The notes under the pieces: generated by a model | The model's database searches: none | What the model was told of the DNA's origin: nothing | The model's input: only the letters and a program-made list of their open reading frames with translations | NCBI RefSeq assembly: GCF_030813515.1 | Contig: NZ_JAUSUK010000002.1 | Span: 1,364,001 to 1,428,000 of the forward strand | From: Rhodopseudomonas julia | Lineage (GTDB): Bacteria > Pseudomonadota > Alphaproteobacteria > Rhizobiales > Afifellaceae | Reading direction: 5' to 3' | DNA length: 64,000 bases | In this document: positions 27,765-36,272 of the stretch, piece after piece | Layout: each line of letters starts with the position of its first letter | How positions within the stretch are numbered: position 1 is the first letter of the stretch | Translations under genes and position numbers: made by a program

Positions 27765-29660
27765 ATGCTGGATCGAATGCGTCAAGCGACAAGCGGCTGG
27801 ATGGCCAAGCTGCTCCTGGGGCTGCTGGTGGTCAGCTTCGGTATCTGGGGCGTGGCAAACCAGTTCAGCGGCTATGGCCGCGGCACGCTTGCCTCTGTCG
27901 GCGACGAAGAAGTGACGGCGGTCCAGTTCGACCGCGCGCTGCGCCAGCGCATGCAGCAATTCTCGCAGCAGATGAATCAGGTGATGACCATGGAGCAGGC
28001 CCGCAATATCGGCCTGCCCCAACAGGTTCTCTCGCAACTCGTCTCCGAAGCGGCGCTCGACGACCAAGCCTCGCAATATAATCTCGGTGTCTCCGACGAT
28101 AAGCTTGCTCAGGAGATCGCCTCGGATCCGACGTTCCAGGGCATTGGCGGGCGCTTCGACCGGCAGCGTTTCCGCGCCCTCCTCGCCAATGCGGGACTGC
28201 GCGAGGAAGACTATATCGCCGATATGCGCGAACGGATGGTGCGCCGTCAGATCGCCTCCGCTATAGCCGGCGATGTCAGCGCGCCGAAGCCCATGCTCGA
28301 TGCCTTCTATCGGTATCAGAACGAGGCGCGGACGATCTCTTATGTGACCGTCGACACCAGTGCGATCGAACCGGTCGGCGAGCCAGATGACGCGACGCTT
28401 CAGTCCTTCTTTGAGGACAATCAGTCGCAATTTCGGGCGCCGGAATACCGGTCTCTCGGCGTCATCGCGCTCGAGCCGGCCGCCATCGCGGATCCGGCCT
28501 CCATTTCGGAAGACGACGTCAGGCAGGAATACGCAAGCCAGTCGCAGCGTTTCTCGACGCCCGAGCGGCGCAGCGTGATCCAAGTGCGGTTCAACGACCC
28601 CGAGGATGCCAAGAAGGCAGCCGACGAAATCTCCTCAGGAAAGACGCTTGAAGAGGTCGCGACAGAGAGAAATCTCACTGCGGTCGACCTTGGCCTCAAA
28701 GCAAAGGCCGAGATCGTCGACCAGAGCGTCGCCGACGCCGCCTTTTCCGCCGACGAAGGGGCAACGGTGCCGGTCCTGGACGCCCGCCTCGGTCCGGCAA
28801 TCATCAAGGTCGTGAAGGTCGAAGAAGGCTCCACACAACCGTTCTCGGCGGTCGAGCCCGAACTGCGCAAAGAGATGGCCGAGCGCCAAAGCTCCAACGA
28901 GGTTCTTTCGCTTTACGACCAAATCGAGGACGAACGCGCCGGTGGCGCAACGCTCCAGGAAGTCGCCCAGAAGCTCAACCTTCCCTACCAGAAGATCGAG
29001 GCGGTTGCCGCGGATGGGACCGGGCCGGACGGAAACGAAGTCTCCGTGCCGGGCGGCCGGGATTTGATCGCGGACGCCTTTCAAAGCGATGTCGGGCTCG
29101 AAAACGACCCGATCCACGTCGGCACGAACACGTTCTATTTCTACGACGTGACCGAAACCACACCAGCTCGCGACCGCACACTCGATGAGGTCAAGCCGGA
29201 CGTCGTCGCCGCATGGCAGGCCGATCAGCGTGCCGAGCGGATCCGCGACCGCGCCAATGCCCTGTTCGATCGCCTCAAGAACGGGACGCCAATTTCCGAG
29301 ATCGCCTCCGAAATCGGGAAAGACGTGCAAAGCGCCGAGGGTGTGACGCGAACTGCCTCGCAGCAGCCCGACAGCCCCCTCAGCCCGAATGCCGTCGCAC
29401 AAGCCTTCGCCGGTCCGCAGAATCACGTGGCCAATGCAGAAGGCAAAGATCCCCAGAACCGGGTCCTCCTGCACGTCGACAGCGTGACGGTGCCTGCTTA
29501 TTTCGAGGAAGCGGCGGGGGCGACGCAATTGCGGGAGAGCCTTGGGCAAGCCATCGCGGGCGACCTGTTGCAGGCCTATAATGCCCATCTCATCGATGAG
29601 CGATCGATCTCCGTCAATCAGGCGATCTACGGGCAGATCGTCGGAGAAAGCCAGCAATAA
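27765..29660 (+). CDS. ppiD: Peptidyl-prolyl cis-trans isomerase PpiD/SurA-like, inner-membrane anchored
   Basis: This 631-residue protein resembles PpiD, a periplasmic folding chaperone anchored in the inner membrane near the Sec translocon. It has one N-terminal membrane helix ('MAKLLLGLLVVSFGIWGVANQF', about 13-34), a SurA_N-type chaperone region ('VTAVQFDRALRQRMQQFSQQMNQVM…'), and a parvulin-like region around residue 265-370 that may be degenerate. The start at 27765 follows GAGGGTG and gives the expected short cytoplasmic N-terminus. trpE begins one base after its stop, and the trpE ribosome-binding site lies inside ppiD, so the two are likely cotranscribed. Confidence 0.88.
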   Translation: MLDRMRQATSGWMAKLLLGLLVVSFGIWGVANQFSGYGRGTLASVGDEEVTAVQFDRALRQRMQQFSQQMNQVMTMEQARNIGLPQQVLSQLVSEAALDDQASQYNLGVSDDKLAQEIASDPTFQGIGGRFDRQRFRALLANAGLREEDYIADMRERMVRRQIASAIAGDVSAPKPMLDAFYRYQNEARTISYVTVDTSAIEPVGEPDDATLQSFFEDNQSQFRAPEYRSLGVIALEPAAIADPASISEDDVRQEYASQSQRFSTPERRSVIQVRFNDPEDAKKAADEISSGKTLEEVATERNLTAVDLGLKAKAEIVDQSVADAAFSADEGATVPVLDARLGPAIIKVVKVEEGSTQPFSAVEPELRKEMAERQSSNEVLSLYDQIEDERAGGATLQEVAQKLNLPYQKIEAVAADGTGPDGNEVSVPGGRDLIADAFQSDVGLENDPIHVGTNTFYFYDVTETTPARDRTLDEVKPDVVAAWQADQRAERIRDRANALFDRLKNGTPISEIASEIGKDVQSAEGVTRTASQQPDSPLSPNAVAQAFAGPQNHVANAEGKDPQNRVLLHVDSVTVPAYFEEAAGATQLRESLGQAIAGDLLQAYNAHLIDERSISVNQAIYGQIVGESQQ

Positions 29661-29661
29661 C

Positions 29662-31170
29662 ATGCAAGTCGAGCCAGCCTTCGGCGCCTTCGAGCAGCTT
29701 TACGGCGAGGGCAAAGCGCAACTGCTTTACACTCGTTTGGTCGCCGATCTTGAGACACCCGTCTCCGCATTTCTGAAGCTCGCCGCCGGGCGCGCCAATT
29801 CCTTCCTCCTGGAATCGGTTGAAGGCGGTGCCGTACGGGGGCGCTATTCGATGATCGGCCTTCAGCCCGACCTCATCTTCCGGGCGGAGGGAAGCCAGGC
29901 CGCGATCGCACGCGCGCCCGATCTTGAGGACTTTGTGCCACTCGACGAGCCGCCCCTTCAGGCGCTGCGTACGCTCCTTGCCGAAAGCCGGGTCGATGTG
30001 CCGGAAGGTCTGCCTTCGATGGGCGCCGGTGTCTTCGGCTATCTCGGCTATGACATGGTCCGTCAGATGGAGCGTTTGCCGAACGTTCCACCGGACAGTC
30101 TGAACCTGCCAGATGCCGTTTTGATGCGTCCCCAGGCCGTCGTCGTCTTCGATGCGGTCAAGGACGAGCTCACCGTCGTCACGCCCGTCAGGCCGACCCA
30201 AGGCGTCGCGGCGCGCGCGGCGTATGAGACGGCCGTCAACCTGCTTACGGAGATCGTCGACGCGCTCGATCGACCGCTGGAGCGCGGCGTCGAAACTGCC
30301 GACGTGCCGCTCGCGTCAGAGACAACCTCAAACACCACGCCAGAAGCGTACAAGGAGAAGGTTCGCCGCGCGAAGGAATACATCGCCGCCGGAGACATTT
30401 TTCAGGTGGTGCTGTCGCAGCGTTTCGAAACGGCCTTCCCGCTTCCAGCCTTCTCGCTCTACCGCGCGCTGCGGCGGGTCAATCCGGCACCATTTCTGTA
30501 TTTTCTTGATTTCGGCGGCTTCTCCATCGTCGGCTCAAGCCCTGAAATCCTGGTGCGGGCGCGCGCCGGCAAGGTCACCATCCGGCCGATCGCCGGTACC
30601 CGTCCGCGCGGCGCCACTTCGGCGGAGGATAAGCGCCTCGGCGAAGAGCTTCTGGCAGACCCGAAAGAACTTGCGGAGCATCTCATGCTCCTCGATCTCG
30701 GCCGCAACGATGTCGGGCGGGTCGCCGAGATCGGTTCGGTGCACGTGACCGACAAGTTCTTCCTCGAGCATTACAGCCAGGTGATGCACATCGTCTCCAA
30801 CGTGGAAGGTGACCTGCGCAAAGATTGCGACGCAATCGATGCGCTCGCGGGCGGGTTTCCGGCTGGCACCGTTTCAGGAGCACCAAAGATTCGGGCGATG
30901 CAGATCATCGACGAATTGGAAGAATCGAAGCGCGGCCCTTACGCCGGCTGCGTTGGCTATTTCACCGCCGACGGCGACATGGATACCTGCATCGTCTTGA
31001 GAACCGCGGTCGTCAAAGACGACACCATCTATGTTCAGGCCGGGGCCGGGATCGTCGCCGATTCCGACCCGGATTCAGAACAGGCGGAATGCGTGAACAA
31101 GGCGAAAGCGCTGTTTCGGGCCGCCGAAGAAGCGCGCCGCTTCGCCAATCAGGCCGGGCGCGGGCAATAG
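29662..31170 (+). CDS. trpE: Anthranilate synthase component I
   Basis: TrpE makes anthranilate from chorismate using ammonia supplied by TrpG. The 502-residue protein has the N-terminal feedback-binding region (including 'SFLLESVEGGAVRGRYSMIGLQPDLIF') and the chorismate-binding domain with 'AAGDIFQVVLSQRFE', 'PIAGTRPRG', 'LDLGRNDVGRVAEIGSV' and 'ALAGGFPAGTVSGAPKIRAMQII'. The start at 29662 is one base after the ppiD stop, with GGAGAAAG upstream. TrpE and TrpG are separate here, unlike the fused TrpEG known from Rhizobiaceae. Confidence 0.97.
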   Translation: MQVEPAFGAFEQLYGEGKAQLLYTRLVADLETPVSAFLKLAAGRANSFLLESVEGGAVRGRYSMIGLQPDLIFRAEGSQAAIARAPDLEDFVPLDEPPLQALRTLLAESRVDVPEGLPSMGAGVFGYLGYDMVRQMERLPNVPPDSLNLPDAVLMRPQAVVVFDAVKDELTVVTPVRPTQGVAARAAYETAVNLLTEIVDALDRPLERGVETADVPLASETTSNTTPEAYKEKVRRAKEYIAAGDIFQVVLSQRFETAFPLPAFSLYRALRRVNPAPFLYFLDFGGFSIVGSSPEILVRARAGKVTIRPIAGTRPRGATSAEDKRLGEELLADPKELAEHLMLLDLGRNDVGRVAEIGSVHVTDKFFLEHYSQVMHIVSNVEGDLRKDCDAIDALAGGFPAGTVSGAPKIRAMQIIDELEESKRGPYAGCVGYFTADGDMDTCIVLRTAVVKDDTIYVQAGAGIVADSDPDSEQAECVNKAKALFRAAEEARRFANQAGRGQ

Positions 31171-31209
31171 CTCATCTCTGTGCGAGTGAGCAGCCGCTTG
31201 CATCCGTGC

Positions 31210-31236
31210 GGCGCGGCGTTTCTTGACCGCCGCGCC
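31210..31236 (+). repeat. GC-rich hairpin between trpE and trpG
   Basis: A perfect 9-bp inverted repeat GGCGCGGCG / CGCCGCGCC (31210-31218 and 31228-31236) with a 9-nt loop lies in the 111-bp trpE-trpG gap. It has no following U-tract, so it is more likely an mRNA-stability or processing element than a terminator. Confidence 0.5.
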
Positions 31237-31281
31237 CTGCCCGCCTAATCCGTGCAGATGACAGACAAACGCGAGCCGCCC

Positions 31282-31902
31282 ATGCTCATCGTCATCGACA
31301 ACTACGATTCTTTCACCTGGAATCTCGTGCATTACCTTGGCGAACTCGGCGCCGAGACGAAGGTTCTGCGCAATGACGAATGGTCGACGGAAGATGTGCT
31401 CGCCGCAAAGCCCGAAGGCATCATTCTGTCTCCTGGCCCGTGCACACCGAATGAAGCCGGCATTTCGCTCGACTTGATCAAGAAGGCGAACGGCCAGATG
31501 CCGATCTTCGGCGTGTGCCTTGGCCATCAAGCCATCGGTCAGGCCTATGGCGGCGACGTCGTGCGCGCGCCGTCCCTCATGCATGGCAAGCTCTCCCTCA
31601 TCGAACATGAGGGCGCGGGCGTGTTCCACGGCATCAACGGACCTTTCCAGGCAACCCGCTATCACTCTCTCACCATCTTGCCGGAAAGTATGCCGGAAAG
31701 CCTTGAGGTGACAGCTCACACGGCCGATGGCGTGATCATGGGCGTGCAGCACCGGTCTCATCCGGTCTACGGGGTGCAGTTTCATCCCGAGAGCATCGCC
31801 TCCGAACACGGTCATCGCATCCTGGACAATTTCCTGAAACTCGCCGCAAGCTTCCGTCAGACGACGGGCGCGGCAGATGCCAGCCCCAAGGTGCTCTCAT
31901 GA
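31282..31902 (+). CDS. trpG: Anthranilate synthase component II (glutamine amidotransferase)
   Basis: TrpG releases ammonia from glutamine for TrpE. The 206-residue class I amidotransferase starts '[23 protein letters not shown]' and has the nucleophile Cys in '[15 protein letters not shown]' and the His-Glu pair in '[14 protein letters not shown]'. An ATG at 31258 (8 codons earlier) and a GTG at 31252 are also in frame; I favour 31282 because homology begins there. Its stop overlaps the trpD start as ATGA. Confidence 0.95.
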   Translation: MLIVIDNYDSFTWNLVHYLGELGAETKVLRNDEWSTEDVLAAKPEGIILSPGPCTPNEAGISLDLIKKANGQMPIFGVCLGHQAIGQAYGGDVVRAPSLMHGKLSLIEHEGAGVFHGINGPFQATRYHSLTILPESMPESLEVTAHTADGVIMGVQHRSHPVYGVQFHPESIASEHGHRILDNFLKLAASFRQTTGAADASPKVLS

Positions 31903-32939
31903 GCGATCTCAAGCCGCTGATTGCCAAGCTTGCCAACCGCGAAAGCCTGACCGAAGCCGAAGCGCAGCAAGCCTTCGACGTGATGATGTCGGGCGAAGCG
32001 ACGCCGACGCAGATCGGTGCCGTTTTGATGGGCCTCAGAGTCCGCGGCGAGACGATCGAGGAGATCGCCGGCGCGGTCACCTCCATGCGCTCTCGCATGA
32101 CGCCGGTCGAGGCTCCCGAAGGCGCCATCGATATCGTCGGCACGGGCGGCGACGCCTCCGGCACGTACAACATCTCGACGGGTGCAGCACTTGTCGTGGC
32201 CGGCGTCGGCGTTCCGGTCGCCAAACACGGCAACCGTGCCCTCTCCTCGCGCTCCGGTGCCGCCGACTGCCTCATGGCACTCGGCGTCAATGTCGATCTC
32301 AAACCCGATGGCATTGCCCGCTGTATCCGTGAGGCCGGGATCGGCTTCATGTTCGCGCCGAACCATCATGCCGCCATGCGCCATGTCGGTCCCTCACGCG
32401 TCGAAATCGGCACGCGGACGATCTTCAATATCCTCGGCCCTCTCGCCAACCCGGCCAAAGTGAAGCGCTACATGCTCGGCGTCTACTCCAAGGAGTGGGT
32501 CGAACCCATTGCCAATGCTTTGAAAAACCTGGGTGCAGAAACGGCCTGGGTGGTGCACGGAACCTATGGCGATGCGGGCGGTATCGACGAGGTTTCGACC
32601 ACCGGGCGCACCTATGTGGCGGAGCTCAAGGAGGGGCATGTCCGCACATTCGAGATCTATCCGCAGGAGTTCGATGTCAAAGAAGCCCTGCCGGAGGATC
32701 TGAAAGGTGGAACGGCGGAGGAAAATGCCGCCGCCCTGAGCGCTCTCCTCGATGGCGAGATCGGCCCTTACCGCGATGTCGTCGTCGCCAACGCGGCAGC
32801 CGCTTTGATTGTCGCCGGCAAGTCCGAGCTCGTCGAGGAAGCCGCCGACATGGCCGAAGAATCGATCGATTCCGGCAAAGCGAAGAAAGCGCTCGAAGCG
32901 CTCATTCGTGTTTCCAATGAAGCGGCGTCAGCCTCGTGA
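31899..32939 (+). CDS. trpD: Anthranilate phosphoribosyltransferase
   Basis: TrpD joins anthranilate to phosphoribosyl pyrophosphate. The 346-residue protein has the PRPP-binding '[48 protein letters not shown]' and '[16 protein letters not shown]', followed by '[11 protein letters not shown]'. Both junctions are 4-bp overlaps (ATGA with trpG, GTGA with trpC), so trpG-trpD-trpC are translationally coupled. Confidence 0.98.
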   Translation: MSDLKPLIAKLANRESLTEAEAQQAFDVMMSGEATPTQIGAVLMGLRVRGETIEEIAGAVTSMRSRMTPVEAPEGAIDIVGTGGDASGTYNISTGAALVVAGVGVPVAKHGNRALSSRSGAADCLMALGVNVDLKPDGIARCIREAGIGFMFAPNHHAAMRHVGPSRVEIGTRTIFNILGPLANPAKVKRYMLGVYSKEWVEPIANALKNLGAETAWVVHGTYGDAGGIDEVSTTGRTYVAELKEGHVRTFEIYPQEFDVKEALPEDLKGGTAEENAAALSALLDGEIGPYRDVVVANAAAALIVAGKSELVEEAADMAEESIDSGKAKKALEALIRVSNEAASAS

Positions 32940-33748
32940 ACGACATCCTCAAGAAAATCGAAGCCTACAAGCGGCAAGAGATCGAGACCGCGGAGGCTGC
33001 CGTCCCGCTTCAGGAGCTCCGGGCTCGTCTTGCCGATCAGGAAGCGCCGCGAGGCTTTCTAGCGGCTCTGCAACGCAAGGCGGAGGCGCGCCAGCCCGGT
33101 CTCATCGCCGAGATCAAAAAAGCGAGCCCGTCGAAGGGATTGATCAGGCCGGATTTCAATCCGCCTGAACTCGCGCAAGCCTATCAGGCAGGCGGCGCGG
33201 CCTGCCTTTCTGTTCTGACCGATGCTCCGTCTTTTCAGGGCGCGCCCGAATTCCTGACCTCGGCACGAGCGGCCGTGTCGCTGCCGGCGCTGCGTAAGGA
33301 CTTCATGTTCACGCCTTACCAGGTGGCCGAGGCGCGCGCCTGGGGCGCCGATTGCATCTTGATCATCATGGCTGCCGTCTCCGACGACGAAGCGAGAGCG
33401 CTCGAAGACAGCGCCTTCGAATACGGCATGGATGTCCTTCTCGAAGTCCATAACGAGGCGGAGCTTGAGCGTGCACTCGCCCTCGCTTCGCCGATGATCG
33501 GCATCAACAACCGCGACCTGCGCAGCTTTCACACCGATCTCACGACATCGGAGAGGCTTGCGAAATTGATTCCGGAAGACCGCCTAATTGTTGGAGAAAG
33601 CGGTATTTTTTCGCCGATGGATATCGCCCGGTTGAAGGCCTCCCGCATCCATGCCTTCCTCGTCGGCGAAAGCCTGATGCGCTCAGACGATGTCGTCGAG
33701 GCGACCCGTCAGCTTCTTGCCTCACCGGCCCCACAGGACGCCGAATGA
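32936..33748 (+). CDS. trpC: Indole-3-glycerol-phosphate synthase
   Basis: TrpC closes the indole ring to give indole-3-glycerol phosphate. The 270-residue TIM barrel contains the catalytic '[13 protein letters not shown]', the phosphate-site '[21 protein letters not shown]', '[10 protein letters not shown]' and 'VGESGIF'. It uses a GTG start that overlaps the trpD stop. No TrpF domain is attached; trpF, trpB and trpA are not in this window, as expected for the split trp genes of alphaproteobacteria. Confidence 0.97.
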   Translation: MNDILKKIEAYKRQEIETAEAAVPLQELRARLADQEAPRGFLAALQRKAEARQPGLIAEIKKASPSKGLIRPDFNPPELAQAYQAGGAACLSVLTDAPSFQGAPEFLTSARAAVSLPALRKDFMFTPYQVAEARAWGADCILIIMAAVSDDEARALEDSAFEYGMDVLLEVHNEAELERALALASPMIGINNRDLRSFHTDLTTSERLAKLIPEDRLIVGESGIFSPMDIARLKASRIHAFLVGESLMRSDDVVEATRQLLASPAPQDAE

Positions 33749-34227
33749 AGGATCACCTCACCCATCTTTCCGAAGATGGGCGCGCGGAAATGGTCGATGT
33801 CGGGGACAAGGCCGTCACCATGCGGGTGGCCGTCGCGAGCGGATGCGTGCACATGGCGGCACAGACGCTGCGCCTGATCGTCGACGGGGACATGAAGAAG
33901 GGCGACGTCATCGCGACGGCGCGCATCGCCGGCGTGATGGCAGCGAAGCGCACCTCAGACCTCATCCCGCTTTGTCATCCTTTGGCGTTATCGAAGATCG
34001 CTGTCGATATTCTCCCGGATAAGGAGCTGCCGGGGCTGCGGGTGCGCGCGATGGCAAGGGTCGAAGCCAAGACGGGCGTCGAAATGGAAGCACTCACAGC
34101 GGTTTCGGTCGCCTGTCTCACCATCTACGACATGGCGAAGGCCGTCGATCGCGGCATGACGATTTCGGATATCCGCCTTGAGGAAAAGAGCGGTGGCGCT
34201 TCCGGCGATTGGCGTTCGGACAGATGA
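33745..34227 (+). CDS. moaC: Cyclic pyranopterin monophosphate synthase MoaC
   Basis: MoaC acts with MoaA in the first step of molybdenum cofactor synthesis, turning the 3',8-cyclo-GTP intermediate into cyclic pyranopterin monophosphate. The 160-residue protein has '[27 protein letters not shown]', '[30 protein letters not shown]' and 'IRLEEKSGG', all family hallmarks. It overlaps trpC and moeA by 4 bp on either side. Confidence 0.97.
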   Translation: MKDHLTHLSEDGRAEMVDVGDKAVTMRVAVASGCVHMAAQTLRLIVDGDMKKGDVIATARIAGVMAAKRTSDLIPLCHPLALSKIAVDILPDKELPGLRVRAMARVEAKTGVEMEALTAVSVACLTIYDMAKAVDRGMTISDIRLEEKSGGASGDWRSDR

Positions 34228-35429
34228 GTTTGATTTCCGTCGAGGATGCCGTTGCCCGCATGCTCGCAGGCGTCACGCGACGGGGTGAAGACACCGTTCC
34301 CCTGGCGAAGGCGCGCGGTCGCGTGCTTGCATGCGATCTCTCCGCAAAGCGCAACCAACCGCCGTTCCGTGCCTCCGCAATGGATGGATATGCCGTCCGC
34401 GCGGAAGATACCGCCGCCGGCGCAGTGCTGCGCCAGATCGGCGAAGCACGCGCAGGATCGCATTTTTCCGGCACGATCGGCACGGGCGAAACGGTCCGGA
34501 TTTTCACCGGTGCACCGGTGCCCGCCGGAGCGAACGCCATCCTCATTCAAGAAAATGCCAGAGCCGACGGCGAGTGCATCGAAGTTCTGGAGCCAGTGGC
34601 GGCGGGCCGACACATTCGCGCCGCGGCATTCGACTTCCGAGAGGGCGAAACGCTGCTTCCTGCCGGGCGTCGGATCGGGACCCGCGAGACGGCGCTTGCC
34701 GCCGCCATGAACCATGCCGTCATTGCGGTCGCGCAGAGACCGATTGTGGCCATTCTTTCCACCGGCGACGAACTCGTCGAGCCCGGAGAAGAACCGGGGC
34801 CCGATCAGATCGTTTCGTCGAACGGCATGGCGATCGCCGCGATGGTCGCGGCCTGTGGCGGTGTCGCGCGGGACCTCGGTGTCGTCATCGACGACAAACA
34901 GGCGATTGTGGATGCCGCAGCGGGGGCGAAAGACGCGGATATCCTGGTGGTGATCGGCGGTGCTTCGGTCGGAGATCACGACCTCGTCCAGCCGGCGCTC
35001 TCCGAGAAAGGTCTGAAGGTCGATTTCTGGCGGGTCGCCATGCGACCGGGCAAACCGGTCATGTTCGGTACGCTCGGGCGCACCCGGGTACTCGGCCTAC
35101 CTGGAAATCCCGTCTCTGCCCTCATCTGCGCGCTCGTTTTTTTGAAGCCGCTTATCGCGGCAATGCAGGGCGCCGAAGGTACCGAGCAAACGAGGCTGTT
35201 GCCGCTTGCAGCAGCGTTGCCCGAGGTCGGTGACCGCCAACAATATTTGCGCGCGCGCTTCATCGATTGCCTGGGGCGAACGGCCGTCACCGTCGCCGAC
35301 GACCAGGATTCGTCGCTTCTTGCGACGCTTGCCCGTTGCGACGCCCTCATCATCCGTCCTCCCTTTGCTCCGGAGGCCAAGGCGGGCGATGTGGTTTCCG
35401 TCATAGATCTCGCGCAAGCCCTCTCGTAA
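34224..35429 (+). CDS. moeA: Molybdopterin molybdenumtransferase MoeA
   Basis: MoeA inserts molybdate into adenylylated molybdopterin. The 401-residue protein shows '[16 protein letters not shown]', '[18 protein letters not shown]', the MoCF-binding block '[29 protein letters not shown]' and '[17 protein letters not shown]', followed by 'LPGNPVSA'. The start at 34224 overlaps the moaC stop as ATGA. The trp-moaC-moeA-lexA order is characteristic of alphaproteobacteria. Confidence 0.96.
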   Translation: MSLISVEDAVARMLAGVTRRGEDTVPLAKARGRVLACDLSAKRNQPPFRASAMDGYAVRAEDTAAGAVLRQIGEARAGSHFSGTIGTGETVRIFTGAPVPAGANAILIQENARADGECIEVLEPVAAGRHIRAAAFDFREGETLLPAGRRIGTRETALAAAMNHAVIAVAQRPIVAILSTGDELVEPGEEPGPDQIVSSNGMAIAAMVAACGGVARDLGVVIDDKQAIVDAAAGAKDADILVVIGGASVGDHDLVQPALSEKGLKVDFWRVAMRPGKPVMFGTLGRTRVLGLPGNPVSALICALVFLKPLIAAMQGAEGTEQTRLLPLAAALPEVGDRQQYLRARFIDCLGRTAVTVADDQDSSLLATLARCDALIIRPPFAPEAKAGDVVSVIDLAQALS

Positions 35430-35451
35430 CCCGCGCGGCGCTCCCCGAGGC

Positions 35452-35480
35452 TTGTGGAACACGCCATGAACAGGTAGTGT
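35452..35480 (+). promoter_or_regulatory. Predicted lexA promoter
   Basis: TTGTGG (35452-35457) and TAGTGT (35475-35480) are separated by 17 bp and lie 50-79 bp ahead of the lexA start. The -10 box is weak, but the LexA box sits between the two hexamers, the expected place for an autorepressed promoter. Confidence 0.5.
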
Positions 35481-35497
35481 GCGTTCGTGATTTGTAC
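35457..35497 (+). promoter_or_regulatory. LexA (SOS) boxes upstream of lexA
   Basis: GAAC-ACGCCAT-GAAC (35457-35471) is an exact match to the alphaproteobacterial LexA operator, a GTTC-N7-GTTC direct repeat read on the other strand. A second site, GTTC-N7-GTAC (35483-35497), differs from consensus at one base. The first lies in the promoter spacer and the second just past the -10 box, so LexA should repress its own gene. The consensus is established knowledge; occupancy is inferred. Confidence 0.85.
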
Positions 35498-35530
35498 ACG
35501 AGACGCGACTCGCATCGCGAGGGGACGGCA

Positions 35531-36244
35531 ATGCTGACAAAGAAGCAGCTCGAGCTTCTGCTCTTCATCAATGAAAGACTGAAGGAATCGGGCGTGCCGC
35601 CCTCGTTCGACGAGATGAAGGACGCGCTCGATCTGAAGTCGAAATCGGGAATCCATCGCCTCATCACAGCCTTGGAAGAGCGTGGCTTCATCAAGCGGCT
35701 GCCCAATCGCGCGCGCGCCCTGGAAGTTCTTCGCCTCCCCGATGCGGTCAATCCCAGCTTCGGGCGACCGCAGCAGCGCGGCTTCACCCCGAGCGTGATC
35801 GAAGGGCGACTCGGCAAGGCGCCGCAACCGGCTGAGGAAGAAGCGTTCGAAGAGAGCGAGCGCGGCGCAAGCGTCCCGGTCATGGGGCGGATTGCGGCAG
35901 GCGTTCCGATCTCCGCCATTCAGAACCAAAGTCATTCCATCGTCGTGCCGCCGGATCTCCTTTCGAAGGGCGAGCATTTTGCACTCGAGGTGCGCGGCGA
36001 TTCCATGATCGAGGCGGGTATTCTCGACGGGGACACCGTAGTCATCCGCCGCCAGGACAGTGCCGATAGCGGAGATGTCGTCGTTGCGCTGATTGACGAC
36101 GAAGAAGCGACGTTGAAGCGATTGCGTCGCAAAGGCGCGTCGATTGCGCTCGAAGCCGCCAATCCCGCCTACGAGACCCGCATCTTCGGCCCAGACAGAG
36201 TCCGGATCCAGGGCCGCCTCGTGGGGCTTTTGCGCCGCTACTGA
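35531..36244 (+). CDS. lexA: SOS transcriptional repressor LexA
   Basis: LexA represses DNA-damage genes and cleaves itself on the RecA filament. The 237-residue protein has an N-terminal winged helix ('[45 protein letters not shown]'), a 50-residue linker, and an S24 peptidase domain with the Ala123-Gly124 cleavage site in 'GRIAAGVP', Ser158 in 'RGDSMIE' and Lys196 in 'ATLKRL'. The ATG at 35531 matches the conserved LexA N-terminus; the longer upstream frame overlaps moeA and is not real. Two LexA boxes lie upstream. Confidence 0.98.
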   Translation: MLTKKQLELLLFINERLKESGVPPSFDEMKDALDLKSKSGIHRLITALEERGFIKRLPNRARALEVLRLPDAVNPSFGRPQQRGFTPSVIEGRLGKAPQPAEEEAFEESERGASVPVMGRIAAGVPISAIQNQSHSIVVPPDLLSKGEHFALEVRGDSMIEAGILDGDTVVIRRQDSADSGDVVVALIDDEEATLKRLRRKGASIALEAANPAYETRIFGPDRVRIQGRLVGLLRRY

Positions 36245-36272
36245 GCGCTCGTCGACCTTCCTGGTCTCGACG

